Assembly (NCBI RefSeq): GCF_900113435.1
Contig: NZ_FOPG01000004.1
Coordinates: 62,001 to 126,000, forward strand
Length of the DNA stretch: 64,000 nt
DNA from: Sulfitobacter dubius
GTDB taxonomy: Bacteria; Pseudomonadota; Alphaproteobacteria; Rhodobacterales; Rhodobacteraceae
Direction of reading: 5' to 3'
A program made the position numbers and the translations under genes. Below are positions 1-7,782 of the stretch, one piece after another; position 1 is the first letter of the stretch, and each line of letters opens with the position of its first letter. Below the pieces are notes generated by a model. It did no database searches. It was not told where the DNA came from and saw nothing but the letters and a program-made list of their open reading frames with translations.

Positions 1-34
1 TAAAAGCAACCGCAAAACCCGGGGGAGCAAAACG

Positions 35-1261
35 TTGCAAAAGATCACATTGCCCGAAAGGCCCGATTGGCGTGCCCATGCGGAGGAGGTTGGCTTTACC
101 TTTGCCGATATGCACGGCGAGCCGTATTGGGACGAAAGTTCGGCCTATGCGCTGTCGCTTGAGCAGGTTGAAAACGACATCGAAGACCCCTCGACCGAGC
201 TTCACGCCATGTGTCGCGAGGCCGTGGCCGAGATCATTGCCAGCGAGGAATTGATGACGCGGCTGGCCATTCCCGACGCGCATCGCGATCTCGTGGCAGA
301 AAGCTGGCGCCGGGGCGATCCAGAAATCTACGGGCGTTTTGATCTGGCCTATGACGGCGCGCGCCCGGCCAAGCTGCTAGAATATAACGCCGACACGCCG
401 ACTTCGCTTTACGAGAGCGCCGCCTTTCAATGGCAATGGCTTGAGGATCAGTTGAAGGCAGGCGTTTTGCCGGAAGGGACGGATCAGTTCAACGGCATCC
501 ACGAAGCATTGGTCGCCCGTTTTGCCGATGTCTTCGAACCGGACAGCGACCTGCATTTCACCGCTGTGGCAGACAATCCCGAAGACTACGGCACCGTCGA
601 AGCAATGGGCTGGGCCGCGCGCGAGGCGGGCTTGGGCGCGCATTACTGTGACCTCGACAAAATCGCGCTGAGCGATGATGGTCAATTTCTTGACGATCAA
701 GACCGCCGCATCGCCGTGCTGTTCAAGCTCTACCCGTGGGAAGACCTGCTGCGCGATGACTATGCCGCGCATATCCAAGGGTCGGGCTGCCTGTTTCTGG
801 AACCCGCGTGGAAGGCGCTGCTGTCGAATAAGGGCCTCTTGCCCGTTCTGTGGCAGATGTTCGAGGGGCATCCCAATCTGCTGCCCGCCTTTTTTGAGGC
901 AGATGTGGCGGAGGCGCTTTCCGGTCGTGGCCCTGCCGCCCCCGGCTGCGCGGAGGCTTTTGACCGCGTGGCAGCCGATCTAGCGGAAGCGCATGTGCGC
1001 AAGCCAATCCTCTCGCGCGAGGGGGCGTCGGTGACGATCCACCAATCGGGTAAGGTGATCGAACAGTCAAAAAACACCGACTACGCCGACCATCCGCGCA
1101 TTGTCCAAGCCTATGCGCCCCTGCCTGAATTTGACGGTTTCCGCCCCGTGATCGGGTCTTGGATCGTCGGTGAGACCTGCGCCGGCATCGGCATCCGCGA
1201 GGACCACTCCCGCATCACGCAGGATTTGTCCCGCTTCAAACCGCACTACATTCTCGCATAA
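35..1261 (+). CDS. ygiC: Glutathionylspermidine synthase-like ATP-grasp protein (YgiC/YjfC family)
   Basis: The product (408 aa) resembles the C-terminal synthetase half of glutathionylspermidine synthase, an ATP-grasp amide ligase. Stand-alone YgiC/YjfC homologues lack the amidase half and their natural substrates are not settled. Visible family features are the N-terminal segment with MHGEPYWDESSAY, the central LEYNADTPTSLYE stretch and the C-terminal GSWIVGETCAGIGIRED block. The start is TTG at 35, supported by GGGGGAG at 21-27 seven bases upstream; no better ATG lies nearby. The next gene is a DUF1190 (YgiB-like) lipoprotein 39 bases downstream, the same pairing as ygiB-ygiC in enterobacteria, so a joint envelope or stress role is likely (inference). 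The operon may begin left of the window. Confidence 0.85.
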   Translation: MQKITLPERPDWRAHAEEVGFTFADMHGEPYWDESSAYALSLEQVENDIEDPSTELHAMCREAVAEIIASEELMTRLAIPDAHRDLVAESWRRGDPEIYGRFDLAYDGARPAKLLEYNADTPTSLYESAAFQWQWLEDQLKAGVLPEGTDQFNGIHEALVARFADVFEPDSDLHFTAVADNPEDYGTVEAMGWAAREAGLGAHYCDLDKIALSDDGQFLDDQDRRIAVLFKLYPWEDLLRDDYAAHIQGSGCLFLEPAWKALLSNKGLLPVLWQMFEGHPNLLPAFFEADVAEALSGRGPAAPGCAEAFDRVAADLAEAHVRKPILSREGASVTIHQSGKVIEQSKNTDYADHPRIVQAYAPLPEFDGFRPVIGSWIVGETCAGIGIREDHSRITQDLSRFKPHYILA

Positions 1262-1300
1262 CCCATTGCTCCGCAGCCCCTTGGCAGAAAGACAATCACC

Positions 1301-1879
1301 ATGACCAAACGCTCGAAACGGGTTTCCATCGCCATCGTCGGCGCCGCCGCCTTCACGCTTGCTGGCTGTGAGGAGGAAAAGGTCGACGCGGCCGCCTTCC
1401 CTGACCTGCAAAGCTGTCTGGCCGATGCCTCAAGCGGCGGGATGTACACCCAGCAACAATGCGAAACCGCCTTTGATGAGGCGCAAACCCTCCATGTGGA
1501 ATCCGCACCGCGCTACGACAGTCTTGAGGTCTGCGAAGAGCAGCATGGCGCAGGCGCTTGTGGCTCTGAAGAAGCCGCGACCCAAGGCGGTTCAGGCGGG
1601 GTCTTCATGCCCCTGCTGGCGGGCTATCTGATCGGCAATATGATGAGCAATCGCGCAGGCATGTCCGCCGCGCAACCGCTTTACAAGACCTCCGATGGCC
1701 GCTTCACCAATGCCGCACGCTCCAGCACCTATTCGGCAAATCGCGGCGCGGCCAAGCTCAGCACCTCGCAATTCACCCGGCCCAGCACCACCATCGGCAA
1801 AACCCCGATGACCCGCGCCACAGCCGCATCGCGGGGCGGATTTGGCCGCTCAGGCGGGTCGCGCGGCTTTGGGGGCTGA
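1301..1879 (+). CDS. ygiB: DUF1190 (YgiB-like) lipoprotein
   Basis: This 192-aa protein starts with a basic n-region and a hydrophobic stretch ending in a lipobox, LAGC at residues 20-23. It should therefore be a lipoprotein with lipidated Cys23. The middle has paired cysteines in CxEEQHGAGACG-type spacing, typical of DUF1190/YgiB. The C-terminal third is Gly/Ser/Arg-rich and low in complexity, ending in GGFGRSGGSRGFGG. The family function is unknown. Placement directly after the YgiC-like ATP-grasp gene supports the family call and suggests co-transcription. Some YgiB proteins are annotated as outer-membrane or envelope proteins; I infer only that this one is exported. Confidence 0.8.
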   Translation: MTKRSKRVSIAIVGAAAFTLAGCEEEKVDAAAFPDLQSCLADASSGGMYTQQQCETAFDEAQTLHVESAPRYDSLEVCEEQHGAGACGSEEAATQGGSGGVFMPLLAGYLIGNMMSNRAGMSAAQPLYKTSDGRFTNAARSSTYSANRGAAKLSTSQFTRPSTTIGKTPMTRATAASRGGFGRSGGSRGFGG

Positions 1880-1885
1880 AGGGCG

Positions 1886-2791
1886 CTAGGTCAGCACATG
1901 GTCGTTCGGTGTCATCAGGGGCGGCGGCGCGCGGTCTAGCGCCTCTGCGGCAGAGACTTCGATGATCCGGCACATGGCATCAAGCGGCAGGCCGTTATGC
2001 GCATTGCGAAAGGGCAGCTCCAACTCGTTGGTGACCGCCTGAAGGCCGAAAAAGACATAGGCCACAATCGCGGCAAAGATCGGCGCGAACCAATTCGTCG
2101 CCTCGATCAGCGCAAAGGGCAACAGCCAGCAATAGAGGTAAGTCGTGCGCCGCACCATCAGTGAATAGACAAAGGGCAAAGGCGTGGTCAGAATACGTTC
2201 ACACCCGGCCTGCGCGGCGGCAAGGGCGGCCAGCGTTTCTGAGAGCCTCATCTGCCCAAAACCACTCACCCCACCCTGCGCTGCAAGCTGGCTGATCCGT
2301 TCTGCCATGGCGCGCAGGGCAGCATCGGCGGGATTGGTCTGGTCCAACATTGCTTTGGCTTGGTCGTCGCCAACCCAGCCGGTGATCTCCGCTTGCACAT
2401 CGGCACCGCGCAGGAATCCCCGGTGCAAATGTGCAAATCCCACGCCAAGCGATAGGATCTCGGCCCGGTCCTCTCCCCGCCCTACAAAGATTGAAAGATC
2501 GCGCCCCAAGGTCCGCAGATCGGCGATCATCGCCCCCCAAAGCTTGCGTGCCTCCCACCAACGGTCATAGGCGGCATTGTTGCGAAAGCCCAAGAAGAGC
2601 GACAGCGCAACGCCGAAAATCCCCATCGCCGCGATGGAGACATGGGGCAGTTCAATGAGATGTTGATCCACCAGCAGAACCACGGCGGTCAGCACTGCCA
2701 CGCCGATGATCCGCCCGATGATATTCGGCACGATTGAACCCTGTAGGACAAAGAACAGCTTCAGCGCGCTTGGATGATCCCTGACAATCAT
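1886..2791 (-). CDS. Bestrophin-family (UPF0187) anion channel protein
   Basis: The 301-aa product carries the bacterial bestrophin signature: an early hydrophobic segment (about residues 20-45), then LFLGFRNNAAYDRWWEARKLWG near residue 65-85. This is the family's most conserved block, with the RNN..YDRWWE core. Hydrophobic segments follow near 215-260, and a late segment reads NELELPFRNAHNGLPLDAMC. Bacterial bestrophins form pentameric channels in the cytoplasmic membrane. Ion selectivity cannot be read from this sequence. It converges with the YgiB-like gene, leaving only a 6-base gap between stops. It is probably monocistronic or lies downstream of the small gene at 2889-3047. Confidence 0.88.
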   Translation of the reverse strand: MIVRDHPSALKLFFVLQGSIVPNIIGRIIGVAVLTAVVLLVDQHLIELPHVSIAAMGIFGVALSLFLGFRNNAAYDRWWEARKLWGAMIADLRTLGRDLSIFVGRGEDRAEILSLGVGFAHLHRGFLRGADVQAEITGWVGDDQAKAMLDQTNPADAALRAMAERISQLAAQGGVSGFGQMRLSETLAALAAAQAGCERILTTPLPFVYSLMVRRTTYLYCWLLPFALIEATNWFAPIFAAIVAYVFFGLQAVTNELELPFRNAHNGLPLDAMCRIIEVSAAEALDRAPPPLMTPNDHVLT

Positions 2792-2888
2792 TGGGCGATC
2801 CTTTTGCAGTGCAGCGGTTCATGTCGGCTGCAACTTCTGCCCTGAAAAGGAAAAATGCAACAGCGGGATGGCCTGACCCCTCTGCGGT

Positions 2889-3047
2889 CTATTTGCGCCG
2901 CATCACCGCTGCCGCAAGGATCACGATTGCCAGCGACAGCAATGCCACAGCCCAAAACGGATCGTTGCCATGCGGATGCACATGCGCGCCCTCATGCGCC
3001 GCAAGCGGGCTGGCAAGAAGGGCGAAGGCTGATATCAATTTTTTCAT
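2889..3047 (-). CDS. 52-aa histidine-rich secreted or membrane-anchored microprotein
   Basis: Read on the minus strand, an ATG at 3047 preceded by AAGGA opens a 52-codon frame ending with TAG at 2889. The peptide has a Sec-type signal (MKKLISAFALLASPLAAH). A short histidine-rich stretch follows (HEGAHVHPHGND, residues 18-29), then one transmembrane helix (about 31-48) and a basic end, MRRK. No enzyme domain is possible. The architecture matches the 65-aa microprotein inside the urease operon (31976-32173): signal, His-rich linker, single TM. It also recalls the N-terminus of HupE/UreJ metal permeases. A periplasmic metal-binding role is inference only. It sits upstream of the bestrophin gene on the same strand, about 100 bases away. 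Confidence 0.6.
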   Translation of the reverse strand: MKKLISAFALLASPLAAHEGAHVHPHGNDPFWAVALLSLAIVILAAAVMRRK

Positions 3048-3085
3048 TTCAGTATCCTTGTACGGTAGGCAATTCTAAAGAGGGT

Positions 3086-3913
3086 TTAACCAAGCCCCAA
3101 AATCTCGCGCGCCTGCTGCGGTGTGGCGACAGGGCGACCAGCCTCGGCGCAGATCTCTGCCGCGCGGGTGACAAGCGCCGCATTCGATGGCGCGAGCGTG
3201 TCTCTATCCATACGGATATTATCCTCCAACCCGGTGCGCAAATGCCCACCTGCTGCTGCACACCATGCGTTCAGCTCCGCCTGATGCCGCCCGATCCCTG
3301 CAGCGCACCACGGGATATCGCCGAAAAGGCGCTTGACTGTCTGAATGTAGAAATCAAAAACCTCGCGATCCGCTGGCATGGCGTTTTTCACCCCCATGAC
3401 GAACTGAATATAGGGCCGCGCCGGGATCGCGCCTGCGTCAGACATCGCCTTGGCCTGTAGAATATGGCTCAGATCAAAAACCTCGATCTCGGGCAGGATA
3501 TTATAGGTTTTCATTTCCGCCGCCAACCAGTCAACAAGCTTTGGCGGGTTCTCGTAAACGCGGTTGGGAAAGTTGTTCGATCCGACAGAAAGCGAGGCCA
3601 TATCGGGCCGCAGCGGCAGCATCCCGCCCCGGTTCTTGCCCGCGCCAGACCGCCCCCCGGTCGAGAATTGCACGATCATGCCCGGGCAATGTTTGCGCAG
3701 CCCCTCTTGCAGCCGCGCGAAACGGTCGGGGTCTGCGGTGGGGGTGCCATCGGCGGTGCGCACATGGGCATGGCAAATCGTCGCCCCCGCCTCGAACGCC
3801 GCTTGGGTGCTTTCGATCTGTTCGGTGATGTCGATAGGCACCGCCGGGTTGTCGGCCTTGGTGGGAAGCGACCCGGTGATGGCCACGCAGATGATTGCTG
3901 GTTTATCGGTCAT
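3086..3913 (-). CDS. Beta-keto acid cleavage enzyme (BKACE, DUF849 family)
   Basis: The 275-aa protein belongs to the BKACE/Kce family, TIM-barrel enzymes that use acetyl-CoA and a divalent metal to cleave beta-keto acids. Metal ligands are visible: His48 and His50 in CHAHVR, and Glu230 in GLEDN. These are close in position to those described for 3-keto-5-aminohexanoate cleavage enzyme (Kce). The conserved FSTGG, SLSVGSNNF and PEIEVFD blocks are present. It lies directly downstream of a 3-hydroxyacyl-CoA dehydrogenase-like gene. The pair reads as oxidation of a beta-hydroxy acid to a beta-keto acid followed by acetyl-CoA-dependent cleavage. Dehydrocarnitine is one known BKACE substrate, but nothing else here proves a carnitine pathway. 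Confidence 0.88.
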   Translation of the reverse strand: MTDKPAIICVAITGSLPTKADNPAVPIDITEQIESTQAAFEAGATICHAHVRTADGTPTADPDRFARLQEGLRKHCPGMIVQFSTGGRSGAGKNRGGMLPLRPDMASLSVGSNNFPNRVYENPPKLVDWLAAEMKTYNILPEIEVFDLSHILQAKAMSDAGAIPARPYIQFVMGVKNAMPADREVFDFYIQTVKRLFGDIPWCAAGIGRHQAELNAWCAAAGGHLRTGLEDNIRMDRDTLAPSNAALVTRAAEICAEAGRPVATPQQAREILGLG

Positions 3914-3940
3914 GATTGTCCTCGATTATCTGGAATGTAC

Positions 3941-4804
3941 TTAACCAGCGCTGTCGCGCGCCAAAGCGATGACACGCTGAAGTGCCTCATCGGTGTCCCC
4001 GTCGCCCGCATTTGTAGGCCAATCATAAAAGCCTTTGCCGCCGCGTTTGCCCAGATGTCCCTGCGCGACGAGACCGGCGAGGGTGGGTGATGGATCATGG
4101 CGGTCGCAAAGATCGGGATAAAGGTACTCAGCGATGCTGAGGTGCGTGCCCAATCCATTCAGATCGCGCTGTCGAAATGGCCCAGAAAGCGCCATGCGCA
4201 CCCCGACCGACCATTGTACAATCTCATCAATCTCGGCGGGGCTGGCCACACCTTCGTCTACCAAGTGTAGACATTCGCGCATAATCGCATGTTGAATACG
4301 GTTGGCGACAAAACCCGGCGGCGCATGTTCAAGGCGCACCGGGCGGCGCTCCAACGCGCGCAGCAGGCTCATCACCCGGTCGCACAACCCTTGGGCTGCA
4401 TCTTTTGCCGCGACAACTTCGACCGCAGGGACCACATCGCCGGGGTTAAAGAAATGCGTGATTACGGCGCGTTCGGGATGGACCATCTGCGCCGACATTT
4501 CCTCAAGCGTCAGCCCCGAAGTGTTGGAAAGGATGGGCGCATCCTTGGGCACCGCGCCCTCCAGCGCGACAAGCACTTTCTGCTTCAGGGCAAGCTCCTC
4601 CGGCACGCATTCCAACGCAACGTCCGCCTGCCCTGCCCCGTCCAGATCAGCACTTGCCGTCGCCCCGGACACCGCACGTAAAAACGCCTCCCGCGCGGCC
4701 CCAGTCGGGTCGACGGCGTGAACCTCCCAACCGTGGGTGGCAAAGAGCCTGCCAATGGATTGGCCCATCGTTCCAGCACCTACGATAATGATGCGTTCGG
4801 CCAT
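3941..4804 (-). CDS. 3-hydroxyacyl-CoA dehydrogenase-like / L-carnitine dehydrogenase-like enzyme
   Basis: This NAD-dependent dehydrogenase (287 aa from the ATG at 4804) begins with a Rossmann motif, IIIVGAGTMGQSIG. It has the family's SNTSGLT segment and, in the middle, a THFFNPGDVVPAVEVV block with the catalytic His. The GFVANRIQHAIMRECLHLV helix begins the C-terminal domain. I chose 4804 over the upstream 4825 because GGGAGGGGAG sits just before it. The usual thiolase and hydratase partners of beta-oxidation are absent. The neighbour is a BKACE gene, so the substrate is more likely a free beta-hydroxy acid (for example carnitine-like) than an acyl-CoA. It is divergent from an SDR gene across an inverted repeat at 4831-4857. 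Confidence 0.82.
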   Translation of the reverse strand: MAERIIIVGAGTMGQSIGRLFATHGWEVHAVDPTGAAREAFLRAVSGATASADLDGAGQADVALECVPEELALKQKVLVALEGAVPKDAPILSNTSGLTLEEMSAQMVHPERAVITHFFNPGDVVPAVEVVAAKDAAQGLCDRVMSLLRALERRPVRLEHAPPGFVANRIQHAIMRECLHLVDEGVASPAEIDEIVQWSVGVRMALSGPFRQRDLNGLGTHLSIAEYLYPDLCDRHDPSPTLAGLVAQGHLGKRGGKGFYDWPTNAGDGDTDEALQRVIALARDSAG

Positions 4805-4830
4805 GTCTCCCCTCCCGGATATCACGGTTT

Positions 4831-4857
4831 ACTTATCACTAGATGGTGGTGATAAGT
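4831..4857. promoter_or_regulatory. Perfect 9-bp inverted repeat between divergent genes (predicted operator)
   Basis: ACTTATCAC at 4831-4839 and GTGATAAGT at 4849-4857 are exact reverse complements separated by 9 bases. The site lies in the 4805-4887 gap between the divergent dehydrogenase and SDR genes, where a LysR-type regulator would bind. GTGATAAG recurs within the inverted repeat upstream of the lysR gene (6562-6592), which supports a shared operator. The regulator assignment is inference. Confidence 0.55.
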
Positions 4858-4887
4858 AAATATCATATCTGAAAAAGGATGCGCTCC

Positions 4888-5613
4888 GTGACCCAATCCT
4901 CCCTTCCGCGCCATGCCGTCGTCACAGGCGGCGCGCATAATATCGGCCTCGGAATCGCGCGCAGGTTGCAAGAGGACGGTTGGCGGGTCTTTGTCCTTGA
5001 TATCGAAGAGCCTGAGGATGCCACCCTGCGCGCAGATGCGCAGCTCGTTGATCTGTCAGATCCTGTGGCAACCACCGCCGCGCTGGAGCATGTCCTCAAG
5101 AATGGCCCGGTAACCTGTCTGACCAACAACGTCGGTATCGTAAAACCCGCGCCTTTCGATGCGGTAGAACTCAGCGATTTCGACCGGATCATGCATCTTA
5201 ACCTGCGGCCCAGCATCTTGGCAGCAAAGCTTTTGGTGCCCGGAATGCGTACGGCTGGGGGTGGGCGAATTGTGATGAACACCAGCCGCGTTACCAAGGG
5301 CAAGATCGACCGGACTCTCTATTCCGCCAGCAAGGGTGCGATCCAATCCATGGCGCGGACATGGGCGCTGGAACTGGCGCGCGACGGGATCACCGTAAAC
5401 TGCGTGGCCCCCGGCCCCATCGCCACCAGCGCGTTCTGGGAGAACAACCCAAAGGACGCGCCCGAAACCCGTGCCATTGTTGATGCGGTGCCAATGGGCC
5501 GCATGGGCACGCCGGAGGATGTGGCGCAGGCAGTTTCCTTCTTTGCCGATCCGCGCAGCAGTTTTATCACCGGTCAGACGGTCTTTGTTTGTGGTGGCAC
5601 GGCAGTTGGCTAG
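4888..5613 (+). CDS. SDR-family NAD(P)-dependent oxidoreductase
   Basis: A classical short-chain dehydrogenase of about 241 aa. It has the cofactor motif TGGAHNIGLGIA near the N-terminus, NNVG in the middle, and the YSASKGA catalytic Tyr-x3-Lys. The C-terminal GQTVFVCGG segment is typical. An ATG at 4879 is possible, but AAGGA overlaps it. GTG at 4888, eight bases after AAGGA, is the better start. It faces the dehydrogenase/BKACE pair across a palindromic operator and probably acts in the same acid or alcohol catabolic route. The stop codon abuts the lysR stop with no intervening base. Substrate unknown. Confidence 0.85.
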   Translation: MTQSSLPRHAVVTGGAHNIGLGIARRLQEDGWRVFVLDIEEPEDATLRADAQLVDLSDPVATTAALEHVLKNGPVTCLTNNVGIVKPAPFDAVELSDFDRIMHLNLRPSILAAKLLVPGMRTAGGGRIVMNTSRVTKGKIDRTLYSASKGAIQSMARTWALELARDGITVNCVAPGPIATSAFWENNPKDAPETRAIVDAVPMGRMGTPEDVAQAVSFFADPRSSFITGQTVFVCGGTAVG

Positions 5614-6522
5614 TTAGCTTTCCGGTTCCACTGCGTCGAGAAGCCTGCGCAAAACTGGGTTGGTCGGATCTTGGAGATAGGCCAAGCCAATCCGGCTGTT
5701 CACCGTGGCATCTTTGATCGGCAAAAAGGTAACGCCTGCATCCTTCATCCGCGCAGCGGAAGCGGGTACAAAAGCCACACCAAGACCCGCAGAGACAAAG
5801 TTAACAATGGCCGTGAACTGCGGTGCGCGATGCGCCACGCGCGGCGCGAAACCAGCATCAGCGCAGAGTTGATAGGCACAGGCGGCGAAGCCCATGTCGG
5901 GGCCAAGGTGGCTGAAAATAAAGCTTTCCTCGCGCAGCGATGCCATAGTGACTGACGGCGCTTCGGCAAGACGGTGGTCAGGCGGCATGGCCAGCAAGAT
6001 ATCCTCGGAATGCACGGTGCGGGTCAGCAGTGTGTCAGGCACACCAGAAAGCGGCAGGCGCACGAAACCCGCATCAAGCCGGCCTGCAACAATCTCAGAA
6101 ATCTGCAAGTCCATGTCCAACTCGCGCAGGATCAAATCCACATCCGCCGCCCCCGCGCGAAACTCCCGCAGAAGCCGCCCCAGAATGCCCGCGTAGGAAG
6201 CCGATCCGACATAAGCCAATTCGATCCGCCCCCGTTGGCCCGTCCGTGCTGCCTCCGCCACGGCCTCGACCCGCTGCGCCTGCTGCAACAGCGCGCGCGC
6301 TTCGGGCAAAAGCGCGCGACCGAAGTCGGTCAGCATGACCCGCCTACGGTTGCGGTCAAACAGGAGCGCGCCGCCAAAGACGGTCTCAAGGTGTTTCAGT
6401 TGCTGCGTCAGTGCGGGCTGCGCCACGCCAAGATTGGCGGCCGCTTGGCCAAAATGCAGCGTTTCGGCGATGGCGACGAAGACCTCATATTGGCGCAGCG
6501 TTGCGCTGAGTTGCTTTTCCAT
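5614..6522 (-). CDS. LysR-family transcriptional regulator
   Basis: The 302-aa protein has an N-terminal winged HTH (about residues 8-65), including FGQAAANLGVAQPALTQQLKHLE. A periplasmic-binding-protein-like effector domain follows, with GRIELAYVGSASY, DAGFVRLP and GLGVAFVPAS. The likely targets are the neighbouring SDR and the dehydrogenase/BKACE operon, because both intergenic regions carry GTGATAAG-type repeats. The gene is convergent with the SDR gene; its own upstream region (6523-6600) contains the 6562-6592 repeat, consistent with autoregulation. The effector cannot be inferred. Confidence 0.9.
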   Translation of the reverse strand: MEKQLSATLRQYEVFVAIAETLHFGQAAANLGVAQPALTQQLKHLETVFGGALLFDRNRRRVMLTDFGRALLPEARALLQQAQRVEAVAEAARTGQRGRIELAYVGSASYAGILGRLLREFRAGAADVDLILRELDMDLQISEIVAGRLDAGFVRLPLSGVPDTLLTRTVHSEDILLAMPPDHRLAEAPSVTMASLREESFIFSHLGPDMGFAACAYQLCADAGFAPRVAHRAPQFTAIVNFVSAGLGVAFVPASAARMKDAGVTFLPIKDATVNSRIGLAYLQDPTNPVLRRLLDAVEPES

Positions 6523-6561
6523 GCGGTCCTCTGAACTGGCATCAGAGGATTTTCACACGCG

Positions 6562-6592
6562 GCCCGGTGATAAGCAAGTTAGATCACCGGGC
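6562..6592. promoter_or_regulatory. 10-bp inverted repeat upstream of lysR (operator, or stem downstream of larC)
   Basis: GCCCGGTGAT (6562-6571) and ATCACCGGGC (6583-6592) are perfect reverse complements with an 11-base spacer. The site contains GTGATAAG, also present in the 4831-4857 repeat, which favours a LysR operator. It also lies just after the larC stop on the minus strand, so it could act as a hairpin for that operon. No T-run follows on either strand, which weakens the terminator reading. Confidence 0.45.
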
Positions 6593-6600
6593 GGCGGCAC

Positions 6601-7782
6601 CTAGCCTTCGGCGGCGCGGGCGCGTCTGCGGCGGTCGTGCAGGGTCTCGGCATCGGCCAGATCATCGCTTTCGACCTTGGTGGTTACCTGCCCACTTGGC
6701 CGCTGCGCACGCTTGCGGCGGAGCGGCCCGCTGTCATCACTCTCCCTCGGGAGGATCAAACGCTCCACCCGTGTCCTTCGCAGACCGAGGGTTGAGGTCA
6801 GATCAAACACCCGCGCCGCGACCCAGTCGGCAGCCTGCGGCTGCACCAACACCTCAAGGCGCGTCACCGGGCGGGATTTCTTGCCCTGCCCGTTCAGCAT
6901 CAGCAGATCGACCACGCCCTCCATTGCGCGCAACCGATCCACCGCCGCGCCCAGTTCCTCGCCCGTCATATCGTCGATATCGCAGGCGAATTGCACCAGA
7001 CTGTCCTGCGCGATGCCCTCCGAGGCGGTGTCGAAAACGCTGACCCGCAGGATATTCGGCAGCCCCTTCATCACCCGCATTCCCGCGCCCGACCCGGTGC
7101 AGCGCAGCCGCCCCGGTGGACGGCTGGCGATGGGGCTGCCGCCGGTAAGATGGGCAAGGATCGCGGCGCCTGTGGGCGTCACCCGCTCGCCCGGCACGCC
7201 GTCGTCATGCCAGTCGTAGCCTTGTAAGATCAGCGCCGTGGCGGGCGCGGGCACCGGCAATTTACCATGCGCCGTCTCGACCAGCCCTCCGCCCAAAGGC
7301 AACGCCGCGAGCGAGACAGTTGCCCCCGACAGCGCAGCACAGATGCTGCCTGCTGCGGTCACATCCATCAGCGCGTCCCAATCCGCGATCTCGTGGAAAT
7401 GCACTCGGTCGATGGGGATGTCATGCACCTGCGCTTCGGCCTCGGCGATCCGGTGGAGGATGGCACAGGCGGCCTGCGCCGTGCCCTCGGACAGCGGCGC
7501 GTTTTCCAAAAGTTCGCGCATCGCGCGGTAAGTCGTCTCGGCCCCGTGCCGGCTGCCCGCATCAGGCGCAGTTAACACCAGCTCGAACCCCCGCGATGTG
7601 ATACCCGAGGCGACATGTTCGCTCAGTTCCGCATGGCCCACCTCGGCCGGAAGCACGGCGGCGACATCGGCCAGTGCGCGTTCGGCCAGTTCGGGGAAAG
7701 CATGCAGCATCGCCGCGATGAACATATCCCCCGCCGCCCCGCCAACAGGGTCGAGGTGTAGGTGAAGCCCCTGCCCCCGCAT
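6601..7782 (-). CDS. larC: LarC, nickel insertion enzyme for the nickel-pincer nucleotide cofactor
   Basis: LarC is the CTP-dependent cyclometallase that inserts nickel into the pyridinium bis-thiocarboxylate mononucleotide to complete the LarA cofactor. The frame shows the family's N-terminal HLDPVGGAAGDM motif, the DRVHFHEIADWDALMDV block, and the LarC2-type FACDIDDMTGEELG segment. Both halves are in one frame, unlike Lactiplantibacillus plantarum, where they are joined by a programmed frameshift. I prefer ATG 7782, which overlaps the larA stop in a TGATG junction, to the upstream frame opening at 7800. The last 40 residues are Arg-rich and extend beyond the recognisable domain. It is the third gene of the leftward uxaA-type/larA/larC operon. 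Confidence 0.93.
   Translation of the reverse strand: MRGQGLHLHLDPVGGAAGDMFIAAMLHAFPELAERALADVAAVLPAEVGHAELSEHVASGITSRGFELVLTAPDAGSRHGAETTYRAMRELLENAPLSEGTAQAACAILHRIAEAEAQVHDIPIDRVHFHEIADWDALMDVTAAGSICAALSGATVSLAALPLGGGLVETAHGKLPVPAPATALILQGYDWHDDGVPGERVTPTGAAILAHLTGGSPIASRPPGRLRCTGSGAGMRVMKGLPNILRVSVFDTASEGIAQDSLVQFACDIDDMTGEELGAAVDRLRAMEGVVDLLMLNGQGKKSRPVTRLEVLVQPQAADWVAARVFDLTSTLGLRRTRVERLILPRESDDSGPLRRKRAQRPSGQVTTKVESDDLADAETLHDRRRRARAAEG

Noticed and set aside
2855..3460. 201-codon plus-strand frame over the microprotein and BKACE 3' end
   Set aside because: It overlaps the well-supported BKACE gene on the other strand and has no signal or motif.
5614..6522. Assignment of the LysR gene to the larC operon
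   Set aside because: Although on the same strand and 78 bases downstream of larC, the 6562-6592 dyad and the GTGATAAG site near the SDR gene link it better to the BKACE region.
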